Positions 42,850 to 55,668 of a stretch of DNA of 64,000 nucleotides are shown here, piece after piece. The stretch spans positions 11,793,396 through 11,857,395 of the forward strand of contig OZ007511.1 in the NCBI GenBank assembly GCA_963931865.1, given 5' to 3'. This stretch comes from Axinella damicornis. Taxonomy: Eukaryota > Porifera > Demospongiae > Axinellida > Axinellidae. The position numbers and the translations under genes were made by a program. Within the stretch, counting starts at the first letter, position 1; each line of letters opens with the position of its first letter. A model generated the notes under the pieces. The model ran no database searches. It had not been told where the DNA came from and worked only from the letters and a program-made list of their open reading frames with translations.

Positions 42850-43325
42850 GCGATCAAACGCCGCACTCGATTAGTGGCCGCCCTCAAATAATAGCCGCAC
42901 CCCCAGAAGAAATAAACGCCGCCCTCGATTAGTAGCCGCGGCTAGTGCGGTCGGCGATCGATCGATGCGCTGTGTCTAGTCCTCCAGGACCGTGACTATT
43001 TCGCTGTGAGCGTGAAGAGAGGAGAACTGATTGTTCGTCATATTCCCCGAGAGCTGTCTAAGACTCTAAGCGTTTGGCGTTTTCTGTGGTCGAGGCACGG
43101 GGGGGGGGGGGGGGGGCGATCGGCGTGTGACCGGCGAAATCTTTCGTGAGGCTTTGGCGTTTCCTACTGCTTTGTCGGATGACAGTACCACACGGCCCAG
43201 GGCTGAAACAAAAGTTCTTCTTTGTTCATACACGGTGCTCCAATCCGTTTTCTCGCTTCCGTGTTTATGCTGAGTTTAATAAACGCCGCCTTCGATTAGT
43301 GGCCGCCCTCGAATAGTAGCCGCAG
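42850..43325 (+). repeat. Repeat with CGCCCTCGATTAGTGGCCGC ends and HIRAN-like interior
   Basis: Near-identical blocks (AAACGCCGCCCTCGATTAGT, GCCGCCCTCAAATA) stand at about 42855-42945 and again at 43278-43322 in direct orientation. Between them a plus frame at about 42985-43258 reads RDYFAVSVKRGELIVRHIPR and, after a run of 18 G, VTGEIFREALAF, resembling the same HIRAN-type module as at 40404-40690 but on the other strand and with different flanks. Confidence 0.5.
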
Positions 43326-44557
43326 TAAATCAGTCCTTAGTCCAGTCCATGCGCAGAAGAAACAATCTCTTTAAAAGAGCTAAACGTGGGAATTGCCCAT
43401 CTCTGAAAACACAGTACAAGCGTGCTCGCAATAAGTTAACATCTCAACTTCGCCATGCCAAAAGTGAATTCTTCGCCAACCTCGATCCATCTAACACTAA
43501 GCAGTTCTGGAAGACAGTTAAAACTCTTAGTAAGAAGGATGCATCAGTAAGCACGCTGACACATGAAGGAGCAACTTGCCATTCAGACTTACAAAAAGTC
43601 AATGCTCTTAACAAATTCTTCTCCAGCTGTTTCAATTCCTTCTCAGAGCCAATTTCTATGACACCACAGCATCAAAATCCTGAATGCAGTCCAGACATGC
43701 TCTGCACACAGGAAGCAGTATACAAGCTGCTGAATTCCTTGGATATAAATAAAGCAAGTGGTCCGGATTGTATCTCCGCTCGCATGCTGAAGGCAACAGC
43801 TGATGCAATTGCCCCTTCTGTGACCAACCTTTTCAACCTTTCCATCAAGTGCTGTCGGCCTCCGTCTAGTTGGAAGATTTCATCAGTGGTTCCCATACCC
43901 AAGGTCCAGCGGCCTAGTGCTACATCTGACTTCAGGCCAATTTCCCTTCTCTCAATTTTGAGTAAAGTCCTCGAAAGACATTTTCATTTCCTCATCACTG
44001 AGCACCTTCAAACTCATTATCCATTGTCCAATTGTCAGTGGGGCTTCCAGCAAGGGAAGTCAACAGTAACTGCTCTTCTGCATGTAACTCACGATTGGCT
44101 TCAGTACCTTGAAAAGGGTCATGAGATAAGTGCTGTCTTCTTTGATTTCAGGAAGGCATTCGACACAGTTCCACACCTCCCACTTTTATCAAAACTTCAG
44201 AAGATTGGCCTGGACCCTCTTATTATCACCTGGATTCAAAACTATTTAGCTGAGAGATATCAGAAGGTTGTGCTGAATGGCAAATCCTCACATTCAGCAC
44301 ATGTAACCTCAGGAGTACCACAAGGGTCAATCCTAGGGCCCCTCCTCTTCTTAATTTATATCAATGATATCTCCAAAGTCAGTCTATCGGAAGGGAGCAA
44401 GCTAGTTTTGTATGCAGATGACATGCTACTCTACCATCCCATTAGTAACAATGATGACTACAGTGCTCTCCAATCGGATGTTAACTCAATTAGCAACTGG
44501 ACCTCTTCAAATGGAATGTCATTCAATACCACTAAGACAGTGATGACAGGAACGTGA
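43325..44557 (+). pseudogene. Truncated non-LTR retrotransposon reverse transcriptase
   Basis: A frame of 402 codons from ATG 43349 covers the fingers and palm of a LINE-type reverse transcriptase. Visible motifs are DFRPISLLSILSK, FFDFRKAFDTVPH, SGVPQGSILGPLL and the catalytic LYADDMLLY. The endonuclease domain upstream is absent, since the frame starts right after another repeat, and the thumb and C-terminus are cut off about 45 residues past YADD by TGA. The type is jockey/CR1-like. It encodes an RNA-templated DNA polymerase fragment and is dead by truncation. Confidence 0.9.
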
Positions 44558-45310
44558 CCCATCATAGGAGAAGAGAGATTCTGCTGCAGGTGATGATGTC
44601 AGAATAGATCAATAATCAGCTAGCTTTAGTTGCGATAAGGCTGAGACATCAGTGAAGTAGCTACGAGGTAGCAACTTACTCTTATCTATTCAGTCAGGCT
44701 GTGCCTGAGGATACTACGGTGGCCCTGGAGGTCGCGCTATGCGACGATGTCTATGCACCAATGTCTATGCGCTATGCGCCAATGTCTATGTGCTATGCGC
44801 CAATGTCTATGCGCTCAATGTCGATGTGACGTTCACGCGCGATGGATTAAAATTACATCCGGAACTACGCCCGTGCGCCGGCCGGCCACGCCCATACTCG
44901 AGTACTTCAGGAAGCAGAGAAAACTCAGATGCCCTATACATGTGTATATGTAACAGAAAAGGCAGCGAGTCTAACAACAAGCAACCCGACCGCTATGCAC
45001 TAGAATTGTCTACACCTCCTCTGACTCAAGTACCTTGCGAGGTGTTGTCTAATCATGCGTCGTAATTCTAGTCTTGCATTTCAAACATGATTATTTTGAG
45101 CGACGCATAATTAGAGAGTGCATTCATCGGTTCTTTTTCTTCTACATATCTTTTTCATTATACAAACTAGTATACGTATTATGTGGAAAGACATGTAAGA
45201 TGTGGTGGTTGTATACTGAACTGTTTTATACCATCACCCCTACCTTGTTTCATTTCTTTTTGCAGTTCTGCTATCCCTACATATCTACAATGTTTTTCAG
45301 TATTCTTGTC
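44558..45310. other. Non-coding stretch with repeat pieces
   Basis: About 44739-44825 is a short iteration of GCGCCAATGTCTATG words. About 45195-45300 is one arm of the foldback family (GTATACTGAACTGTTTTATA, GCTATCCCTACAT) without its partner, because a later element inserted beside it. Confidence 0.55.
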
Positions 45311-45710
45311 AGGAGCTTATGAGCGGCGAAGCCGCGAAGGAGCGTGCATCTACCGCATACGCCCGAGTGCGTCGAAATCCAAATTATAAGCTAGCGAACT
45401 TCCAAATATGGAAACCTGTTCTTCAATCTAGCGTCATAATGACGACATAAAAACCCACGTGTTCTGTGGTAGCGATGTGAGAAGTTTGATACTCGCTCAG
45501 TGGAGCGCCTTTGACCTAGCCGCAGTGAAATGGCCAAGCCAACGGGTGACAGTGAAAGCGATTTGCGACAAAAACGTGAAGATCCCGGGATCCCTCACCA
45601 TTTGGAGACGCCTTCTTCTTCGTTTCCAAAACGGAAATACGTAAGTAATTAGGATTTGGACGGAACCGGAGTTACACGCTCCTTCGCGGCTTCGCCGCTC
45701 ATAAGCTCCT
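45311..45710. mobile_element. 400 bp element with 36 bp perfect terminal inverted repeats
   Basis: Ends 45311-45346 and 45675-45710 are exact inverted copies (starting AGGAGCTTATGAGCGGCGAA). It sits directly in the tail of the foldback arm, so it inserted later. Perfect ends imply recent movement. No transposase; non-autonomous. Confidence 0.88.
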
Positions 45711-46248
45711 GTCTTGTATAATATGAATAGTTTGCATGAGGTCGAAAGGGTAGAGTAAAACCCATTGAGAGGTGCCATGCAAATCAACAATGCCAATTCC
45801 GGTCACACATAAAGCTGAACTGATATGGCAAAATGCTGAAGGGATACCGCAAATTATTTTGTTCAGCCTATATTCAGCAGAATTCAGGGTATCCGATCCG
45901 TTCAGGTTCAGTTCAATAATAACAACGACTTTTTCATAGTGACAAGCTCAGAAATAGAGTGCCTTTTTATCAAGCAATGGTTTTCCTATGTTTACCTAAG
46001 AGTAGAATAAAGGTCTTGTATCAGTGATTTTCTCATATAATTATTATGCATGCAGTAACCAGTAGCTAGTACTGTAGCTATCTCTTAAGTTATGTGACCA
46101 AGAACATAATGCGACAAATGTATGAAGCTGGCACTCCAGTGCCAAACAGGATATCGGAAGCAGAAGAGTAAATGAGTAGCTAAAATTAATGGTTTGTTTA
46201 ATGTTAACTGTGCTATTACGTTATATTCATTAGGAGGACTAAGTCACC
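45711..46248. promoter_or_regulatory. Upstream region of the very large GTPase gene
   Basis: AT-rich, no gene. ATATTCATTAG just before GAGGACTAAGTCACC could be a splice acceptor of a 5' UTR intron. The start codon context CACCATGG is a strong animal initiation context. The promoter itself is not identified. Confidence 0.4.
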
Positions 46249-49200
46249 ATGGCAGAGTTTGAGGAGGTCCTTGAATTGGACGAAGTCCTGGATAAACATG
46301 AACTTCTGCCCAGTAAATGGCTACCTCTTTTCCACAAGGAAAAGATAACTAAGTCCGACCAAATTCTTGCAATTAAGGGAGATCATGAATGCTACCAAAA
46401 CCTTTCCTCTAATGCTACTGACACAAAGGAACAGCAAGCTCTGAGACAGTTACTGGATATACCAGAGGCTTCAAGCAATCCCGATGCAGAACTTGAGAGG
46501 AAAATACAAGAAGCAGGTCTGGATTCAAATTTCTGGTTACCAGTTTTCAAGGATGAGCTTGGAGTGACATCACTGCACGCTTTGGTGCATATAGGAGGGG
46601 AGTCCTTTGGTATGCTACAACAATTTGTTCGGAAACCTTGGGAGAAAAAGGCTCTACGCAAATTCCTTGGCATGAATGGTGAAGAAACTTCCTTCAAAGC
46701 CCATCGTCAAATGCAGCGGGAAAAGCTTCAAGAGAACCAGGAAGCGTCGAAGCACATGTTGCAACAGCTCAAAATTCTACATATGGAAGGAAAGGAACGC
46801 CATGACAATGGAGTTCAACAGATAGAAAGTCGCATTCGTCAGTCACTCCAGATTTCTCCTCATGCATGGATACCAAGTGATACAAACCTGGAAACCACCG
46901 TGAGTAGCCTTGAAAAGAGTATCTGTGAATTGGAGGTAATACTGCAAACAAGAACAGAACTCAGTGACGTTGATGTGCTAAAAAATGCATCTGGTGGCCT
47001 CGCACTGCAAGGAATCTTGTTAAGTAGAAACCTTGATGACCAAATGCAAAGCCGAGACAGATTGCTGAAACCTCCAGATGATATCCTCCTAATGGGACCA
47101 TCTCTGTCTAAGTTTGAGAAGATTGAGGAGTTTTCCTCTCAATATCAAGAAGATCATTTCAGGAGATCCATGGATAAACTTGGCTATAGTGCTTCTGCTT
47201 CTGCTACAAGAGACTACTGGGGGTTTAGTGGTGACATGGGTGGAACATACAGTAAACCTTCTGAATCAGAAGTGGCGAGTGAAGATCACCAAAATGAACT
47301 CTACAGTTCCACAATGAAATATTCATTTGTCCCTTTCGCGTCAAGCTATTTCAATGACAGCCAACTTCTGCTTTCAGATGACGCACTAAAGCAACTGAAG
47401 GACATTGAAAACCTTATTATATCAGAACCAAAAGATAGTGCTGTGCAAGATGAATGCCAACAGTTTTTCATAAAATTTGGCTCTCATGCACCAAAAGGGC
47501 ATCTTCATTTTGGAGGAATTTATTGGCGTAAAAGTGTTAGTGAAGGCTTTGAGCAAAAGACAATGAGAACGGTGAAAAGGTTGCAACGGGAGGTTGTCAA
47601 CTTCAAGGCAAGTATTTCATTTGGCTGCTTTGTTGGAGCATCTGCCGAAGCCAATCGCTCAACTGTTGAAGCCTCACTTAGTGGAAAATATTCAGAAGAT
47701 CTCATTCGCATGACCACTTTGGAGGTGACTGCAACAGGTGGACCACCTGACGTTTCAAGCCTACCCCAGTGGAAGAGCGGAATGGCAGCCAGTAACAGCA
47801 CTTGGAGCCTGATTGATCGTGGCACAAATACAGTACCTGTCTGGGATATCATAAAGGTAAATGTCCTCCTCATAATATTATCAGTACTAAAGTGTGCTGT
47901 AACAATTTTATCCTATAAGCCAGTCCAGCATATACTGTGCACTGCATGGGTATGAGCAGTTGCTGTATTGCCGCAGGCACATGTGATATATAATACGGAA
48001 ATAGTCTCGTGATGCTTCCCAGTACACGGTATAGTGTAACTTACCAGCCAGATATCCCCGGCTCACCAGCGCCAGTACTTGTTGCCTTATAGTAACATAT
48101 TTACTTGGCAACGCTCATTCTGCTTGTTGGTAAACACCTTATAACTACTGACTTTGATCTCTTACCCTGCAGATGAATCACAAGAAGGACTTTAAGAATC
48201 CGGAAAAACTGGCCCATACCCTGCATCAAGCTTGGGAAAAAATGACAAAGGTTAATCCAGAGTCCTCAGAGCCAATTCAGGAAGCAGAAGATGCTGTTCA
48301 AGCAATGGATATCAAATCCTGGAGTGAAACAGAAGAAACAGCTGAATGTGAACAACACCTGAGTGATTTACTGGAAGTCAAAAGAGACATTATCTTCAGG
48401 AAATCCATGAATCTTCAAGCTTGGCCAGATCTCTATTTGTCACAACCAACTGTTCAGGAGTATCTCAGATTTGCTATGAGAGCCAATCAGGACAACAATA
48501 GTGATGACAAAGAGTACATTAAACTATATATGAGGCAACTTGTTACACCATTAGATGTTTGCATCGTAAAGGAGTTGACAGACATATCTGAATGGCTCTA
48601 TCACACTGACAAAGATGATGCTGTTATGCCACTGGAATGTACAGACATAGTGAATTTGAAAATGATTGCTGAGAGCAAACTGGATGAAATGATCCTTGCT
48701 AAAGGCAGGAGCAGTTCTTTGTATAAAGAATCACCTGAACAACAAGAAGTTAAAATCCGAGCAACGGCAACTGTTGCAAAAGCAGTCAACTGTGTGTTGA
48801 ATGGTTTCAAGGAAGCAAAGCGAAAGTATGAGGAACTCTGTTTAGTTACACTGCTATTCCCATGTCAGTATGAGACAAGAGACCGAATCTTTCTACGATT
48901 GCTCTCTACCTGTGATTTGGAATACCTGAAGAAGGAACTTGAAGAACATAACAAAGGGTTTGTTACTGAACCACCAATGAAGGCACAAGCCTATCTGTTC
49001 CATTTGACAGTCGAAATGTATAATAGAGAAGATGTATATGTTACTGAAGCCCAAGTTAAACATCACTTGAAATTCCTTCAGACAGAATTGATGGATGACA
49101 TTGATCCCCATGTTGGGCGTGTCTTGGTTCAACTCCATTCCGGTGAATGTGAATGGGAAAAGCTCCTGTCCCGATTAGTTTCTCTAGAAAATGGGATCTT

Positions 49201-52200
49201 ACTAGAAAAGAAGTATGAAGGCAAAGAGCTAATTCACATTTTGTCAGACAGGAAATCTGCTAGGCCATCCTTACATTTTGAAAGTACTTCAATTTCCAAA
49301 CCTGTTCACGAATTTCCAAGTGGCAATGTTCAGAAATTGTTCAAGGAACTTCATCTTTTGAAGTACTACTCACAAAAGCTGACATTACAAGATGCACTGC
49401 TGATTCGTAAAGAAACACTGGGTAATAAATCCTGTGCCAACCTAGAATTGCTGCCCTACTTTATCTTGCAGAAACTCATGATGCATGATTTCAAATGTAG
49501 GGGGGTCTTATTCAAAAAAAAGACCACATCGAACTCCCTTGCACTTACTAAGGCATCTCAGCAGCATGATGAATTTGACTTCTTTGATGATTTTGATGAT
49601 ATCCCTCCTAATGCTGCAATTGCATCATCATCATCAGGAACTACCTTATCAACAGTTAACCCTATGGATGGACTCCTAGCTCTCCTACACAGTTCTGACA
49701 ACTTCCTTCGTCAGGAGTTGACAAACAAACTATCCACTTGTCAACTAGCAATACCGTTCTTGCTGCCAGACCCATTTACACATACTCTGTCACTCTCCCT
49801 TTGGGCTATGCGCACAATTTCTAAAGAGTGGAAGTGTACAGACCTTCACACTGGGAAAGTTCAGTCAGAAGGGCACCCCATTGTGAAATACCCTTCACCT
49901 ATTGTTTCCTTTTTCCGACTAACCAGAAACAGATCTGAACACTCGAAGTCAAGACTACTGAATGCTGTCATTAGTGCTAGTGATTCCCCACATAATTACT
50001 TCTTTAACTTTCACTGTGATGGAGGCAACACCGAGTCATTTCTCATGGATGGACTTGTAGAGCTCTGCTGGTATTTGCCTGCTGGAAAACCAAATGAATC
50101 AGACCACTTTGCTCAAGTCATCACATTCACAAATCTCCGTGGTGATGCATTGAGTCACCCCAAACAAACTGAATTCCTTAGTCAAGTCTCATTCATGAAC
50201 TTTGTCCTACTTACGGAGGATAATTTGGATGAGAAAGGGATCAAATTCCTACAAAGTTTAGCCAGAGCACCAGGAGGAATAGTATTGCTGTTCCTTGACA
50301 AGAATTTTACACAAAAGGCACGTATGACACAACTGATGAGTGCCATTCCAAAGCAGAAATGCTTCCGAATGAAAGGAAGTGGGAGAAGTGAAGCTGACAT
50401 TAAGGATTCTATACGAAAGCAAATAAACAACAAATTAGCTTGTTTACAGCAGGATTTTATAACAATCGAAGACTGTGCTGAAGTTGCTCGTGGCAATGAA
50501 ATTGCAGTTGATGAAGATGATCAACAATGTCGTCAGGGAAGGGAACTGGCTTGTGACGTACAGAAAGTATTGACTGAGTTGAAAACCACTGATAAGGATG
50601 ATGTGCTTCCATTGCAAGGTTCGAAACTGTGGAATGAATGGGCAAGAAAAGACAAGGAGCGGCATCGACATATCAACAAGTGTGCCAAAGGAGTAGAACA
50701 ATACAATGAAAGTATGGAAAATCAGAAACTTGTGATTCGGATGCAGCAACTTTCCATAGCAAAATCTCCATCGCCTTTGATAAAAACATTCCTGTCTAAC
50801 TTGCTGAAACACGAAGGAGGCATCCGGAATTACTTCCTTCAATGGTTGAAATTATTTCTGGAAGACCATTCACGGAACATATTGCCTAAACTCTTTCACC
50901 AATATCAAGCAACAAGAATGCAGCTGCTTAAACTACAGCTAGAGCACAAAACTGGTAAAGAGGAAGCCAAAAGAGTACTCAAAGAAAAGCTTCAACAACT
51001 AAATGAAATATTAGTTCATGCCTCCATTGGGCTTGAACACCTTCTGCGAGAAATTGGCCAAATATATGAAGCAGCTGTCGAGCTGAAGGATACATCACCT
51101 GAATTAAGAGAACAAGTTGAACATCTTCCACAAGTGGCAGCTGAACTTCTAGTTTCAGGATATCCCCTAGAGCTGATGGATGGTGATGCTTCACATGTGC
51201 CTCTGCGTTGGGTGATAGCAGTACTGGACAAACTACGTGAACTACTTCAAGATGCAAATTTGTCTGTAATTTCTGTCTTGGGGATCCAAAGTACTGGCAA
51301 GTCCACACTATTGAACATATTGTTTGGCCTACGGTTTGCAGTCAGTGCAGGAAGATGTACACGTGGAGCATTCATGCAGTTATTGTCCCTTGATAAAGCA
51401 CTGAAGAAGGAAACAATGTGTGATTATTTGCTAATCATAGACACTGAGGGGCTCCGAGCTCCTGAACTCAGCTCACTGGAGACACAGCTGCATGACAATG
51501 AATTGGCCACATTTGTTATCGGCTTAGCTAACGTAACATTAATCAATATCTTTGGTCAGACCCCAGGTGATATGGAAGACATACTGCAAAGAGCAGTGCA
51601 TGCTTTCATACGTATGGAGCATGTTGGTTTGAAGCCCAGCTGCCAGTTTGTTCACCAGAATGTTGGAAAAATCAGTAGTGCGATTAGGGGGATGATGGGC
51701 AGAGTGAACTTCCAAGAGAAATTAGACAAGATGACAAAAGCTGCAGCAGATGAAGAAGGTTTGGGGGATCATTATACAATGTTCAGTCATGTGATTGACT
51801 TCAGTGAGGAGAAAGATGTGTGGTGTTTTCCAGGCTTGTGGAAGGGAGACCCTCCAATGTCCCCAGTAAACCCAGGATACAGTGATCGTGCTCAAGAACT
51901 CAAATCAGGTTTGATCGAAATGACTAATGTTCACTGCCTCCTTTCAGTTTTCCAGGCACGCATCAAGGATTTGTGGAAAGCCATACTTCATGAAAACTTT
52001 ATCTTCAGTTTCAAGAACACTTTGGAGATCATTGCCTACAACAACCTCGATGCCAAGTATGCACAGTGGTCCTGGGAATTTCAGAGGAGAATGTTACAGT
52101 GGCAAGAAGGAGCCAAGCATAGGATTGAGAGCACACCCTTAGACAAACTCAATGATTTCCAAAGATACCTGATGAATGAGCTTATAGAGGAAGGAACAGA

Positions 52201-54145
52201 AATACATGCAGAACTAGAAAGTGAAATGAATAAGTTCTTTGAAGAAAGTAAGCAACGTGATATCCTGGTGCAATGGCAACGTAGAACCCAGTTGAGGCTT
52301 CATGAAGTAAGAAAAGAGCATGAGGTATACACTAAACAACAATGTATTGTGTTATTTACTGGCAGACAAGCTCTTGCTAAAGCAGACACCATGAAGCAAC
52401 ATCATCAAAATGAGCTCCTACTCCTTGTGAAAGGGCATGTATCAAATCTGAAGAAGGGAATGTTAAATGATGAAGAACTAAATGAACTGTTTGAAGATAA
52501 ATGGCTTGAATGGATGACAGATTTGAAATCCAGCCAACAGATTGATCAAAGCTATCCAGACATTGAATCCTACCTTGAAAACTGCTTGAGAGATCTGCTT
52601 GGAAATCGTTACAATCTGCTAAGCCCAAAACTTTCAGCTACACCACTGAGGATCAGAAACAAAAAATCATTGACATTCACATTAGTAAAAAACACTCATA
52701 TTACTGTAAACAGACAATTGAGAGTTGGAAAATTTTTGAGAGGTCAGTCAAATTCATTTGGTTATTTGCAGCCATTCCATGTTGATACTGCGGATAGGGA
52801 AACAAAACGGTTTCTTGCACAAGCAGAGGAGTACCTGGATGGCAAAAAGAGATTGAAACAGAACTTCAATCCAATATTCTGTCATGAACTTCTCAAAAAC
52901 CTCCTTGAAGCTATTACTTATTCCCAAAAAGAATGTCCAGAATTCAGCTTCACACCAGAATACAAGGTAGATATAGCACTGACTGTGTGTGGGTATGCAA
53001 AAGTTGTGTTTGAAGGAATGGCAGAACACTTCAGACGGATGAATGATCCCATTGTATACTTGCAGCGAGAAATGAAAACTCCTTATCTTCGACTATTTAA
53101 AAGCCTGTACCAGCAGACTGCCCAAGAAAAAACGGCAGCTTACAATCTTTGTGACCGTCTTATCAAGCCCATTGAAGAAGCACTGAAGGGCTCACTTGCT
53201 CAAAAGATTGCAGTTGATGTGAAAAGCAGTAGTAGTCATTTTAGCACCAAAAAGGCTTTGAAAGCCAAAATTATCAATGATCTGGCAGAGAAAAATGACT
53301 TTAATGAATATGCCGTGTATCTGAAAGATGTGAAGCGTAGTGTTAAATCATGGGTTAGGAGGTACACTGAGCAACACTGTAATCAATCACAATCTGGAAA
53401 GACCAGATTCATTGTGCTTGCAGAAACAGACTTAGGATGCCTTGTTGCCTCAATTGGTACTGCAGCTAAGAAGGTCACACGCTCTTTTCCAGAGGCTGAC
53501 ATCAAGAAATGGTTGGATAAATTTCATGGTGAGGTGATGATGGAACTCTCGCTAGACCTTGGAGAAATGCAGAAAGTGGTTGGGGATCTGAAAGACCTTA
53601 AGAATTTCACAGAAGAGTTTTGCAAAAATCTTGCAGTTCTCAATGTTGATGAGTTTAAATCTCTACACGATATGGACAAATGGGATGAAAAACCACATGA
53701 TATTCTCTTGAAGACACTGATTGGCTGCACTGAACAGTGTCCATTCTGTCAGGAACAATGTGAGTTGACTAATTCCAATCATTCAGGAACGAAACACACT
53801 GCTGATCTTCACCGATCTCTATGTCTTGGTGGGAAAAGGTGGCGTGGAACAGATGAAATGGTTCTAGAGACATGTAATGCCTTAGTTGCAAGCAGTCGAG
53901 TTTTCTGGCATCACGAGAGTATGACAAGTCACCCCTTCAAGAAATATCAAGAGGTGTACGATACCTGGACCATCACTCCTGATGGTTCCCTTGAGGTAGC
54001 TTCATACTGGAAGTGGTTTTTGGCTGAATACAGCAGAGAAGTTGCTTATCTTTATAGAATTGAGCCTGCTGAAATTCCCCGATCGTGGAAGTCCTTGACA
54101 CTAGAAAAGGTGAAGGAGGACCTGAAAACACTGTATCAACTGTAG
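46249..54145 (+). CDS. Interferon-induced very large GTPase (IVLG/GVIN type)
   Basis: Two exons, 46249-47856 and 48173-54145, joined at phase 0 (DIIK then MNHKKDFKNP), 2,526 aa. The first exon begins with two helical repeats (WLPLFHKE, WLPVFKDE) and ends with a region resembling the MACPF fold: FGSHAPKG with GGIYW near residues 405-430 and a GGPPD...W closing segment at 496-536. The second exon carries the family hallmarks YYSQKLTLQDAL (about 930), the GTPase domain with P-loop GIQSTGKST at 1573, GRCTRGAF and DTEG at 1626, long coiled-coil-rich sequence, and a C-terminal CPFC/CEL...H cluster near 2390. IVLGs are cytosolic dynamin-like GTPases induced in innate responses in vertebrates; the role here is inferred. 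The gene is intact, with no internal stop. Vertebrate relatives often have a single coding exon; here one intron is present. Confidence 0.93.
47857..48172 (+). other. Intron of the IVLG gene
   Basis: 316 bp, donor AAG|GTAAAT, acceptor CCCTGCAG. Without splicing, the first frame runs 33 codons further to TGA; homology across the junction (VWDII-NHKKDF) supports splicing. Confidence 0.85.
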
Positions 54146-55629
54146 GAAACTTTGTAGCTTACTACTCATATATAGTTGTTTGGGTTTCTTCCTTATTTCG
54201 ATGCAGTTGACATTTTTTGTTTACACCTGGCACTCGTTTGGGGCTCACTGTATATGTAATATTTACTCACTGACAGTTAAATTGTTTGTGTCTTGTGTTT
54301 TGTTAGTTAGCCCTACTGCATACCACATCACAATTACTGCCCTCTCATACATTGTATCCTATTACAAGTCACGTTATGATGGTTTTGGTAGTTACATGTG
54401 TTTGTTAGTTTTATGATTGGTTTGGCTTTTCCATGCAATCGACATTTCCCCCCATCCCCCGGCACTTGTTTGGCACTCACCGTGCCTAAATACTTATAGT
54501 GCTCGCGCACCTTTTTGTTTTGTGCTTTGTTATCCCTACGTACTGCATATAATTTACTGCACATCATTTCTGAGATACAACTTCATGAGCTACAACAACA
54601 GCAGTGGAACCATGTACACATTAAACCATAATTTTATTCTTGTGATGCTGTCCTATAATTACACCTGAAAGTGACAATTTGTCTAGCAAGCATGACATTG
54701 TATGTGTGGAGTTAAATTGAGTATTTGCACTTGCCTTATCATTAAAAGTGCGATGACAACCCTGGTAACCTGGGTCGCCATATTCTCCTCTGCAATTCTG
54801 TCCTTACATGAGTAGCTGACTGGATTCCATAATGGGACTACATAGCCAAAGGAAGCCATTCAGCAGTTCTTGTCTGATGCTGAAAAAGCCATCCATGCGT
54901 GCATGATCAGTTCAGTTCAATTTTGATTTGATAACCCAGGAATGCCGCATGCATCTCCAATGCAGGTAGCTACCGTATAGCGGGAAATTTTCGTACGGTG
55001 CTAATTTTCGCATATTTCGTATGAAGCCTCGAGATCATGGACTAGTCTCGTGCCCAGACCCCACCCCTCGCGGGAAAGAGGGTCTGGCGACTTTGCGCAG
55101 AAGCCTCGGTCTTCATTAAAAATTCATACTTTTTAGGCAGGAATTTCAGACTGCCAATGAAATCGTAGAGAATTCAATTTCGTCTTTATTAGGAGCGAGA
55201 AGTTGTAGAAAATTCAAATTTCTCTTGCAATAACGTATATCATTTCACGCGTAGGACTTCCGGTTCTGTCCGGTTTCAGGCGGTTAGCTGAGCTATGAAT
55301 ATTCAATGAAGACCGAGAATGTTGTTGAAAGTCACCAGACGGATATTCCGTACACGTTTCCGGCTGGGCACGAGACTATCATGGACGAAATAAAAACTGC
55401 GAAAATTTTAACCGTCGAAATTTTAACATCAAATTTTGAACGGGCAATCGAACACGTGGAAGCGGCGAGCAAGCGGTGGCGTTTTATAACGGTATTTCTA
55501 GCCTTCGAACGGCCTTCCAGACTCCAGTGGACCCGTCTACACCCGTTATCCTGCTACGCTAACGAGACTCAGCGTGGGAAGTGCGACAAATAAAGTTCAC
55601 TGAGCAGTCCAATCGCCAACGTGCCGGTA
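54146..55629. other. 3' flank of IVLG and spacer
   Basis: ATTAAA words at about 54622 and 54742 are possible weak polyadenylation signals. About 54180-54420 and 54421-54640 look like two diverged copies of one segment (ATGCA.T.GACATTT, GGCACT.GTTTGG). The TTGATTTGATAACCCAGG repeat is at 54922-54950. A stem AGTCTCGTGCCCAGACC / GGTCTGGC lies at about 55043-55088. The 95-codon frame at 55306-55593 has no recognised domain. Confidence 0.5.
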
Positions 55630-55668
55630 TTCGTAAAGTACAGCACGGATTCCGCCCTACGTCATCAA
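55630..55668 (+). repeat. Left terminal inverted repeat of the MULE candidate
   Basis: See the element entry. It includes CAGCACGGATTCCGC and TACGTCATCAA. Confidence 0.7.

Noticed and set aside
47908..48111. Minus-strand frame in the IVLG intron
   Set aside because: Short, without similarity; the intron is otherwise ordinary.
54180..54668. Two hydrophobic 78-83 codon frames after IVLG
   Set aside because: They arise in AT-rich, locally duplicated sequence and show no family features; likely 3' UTR.
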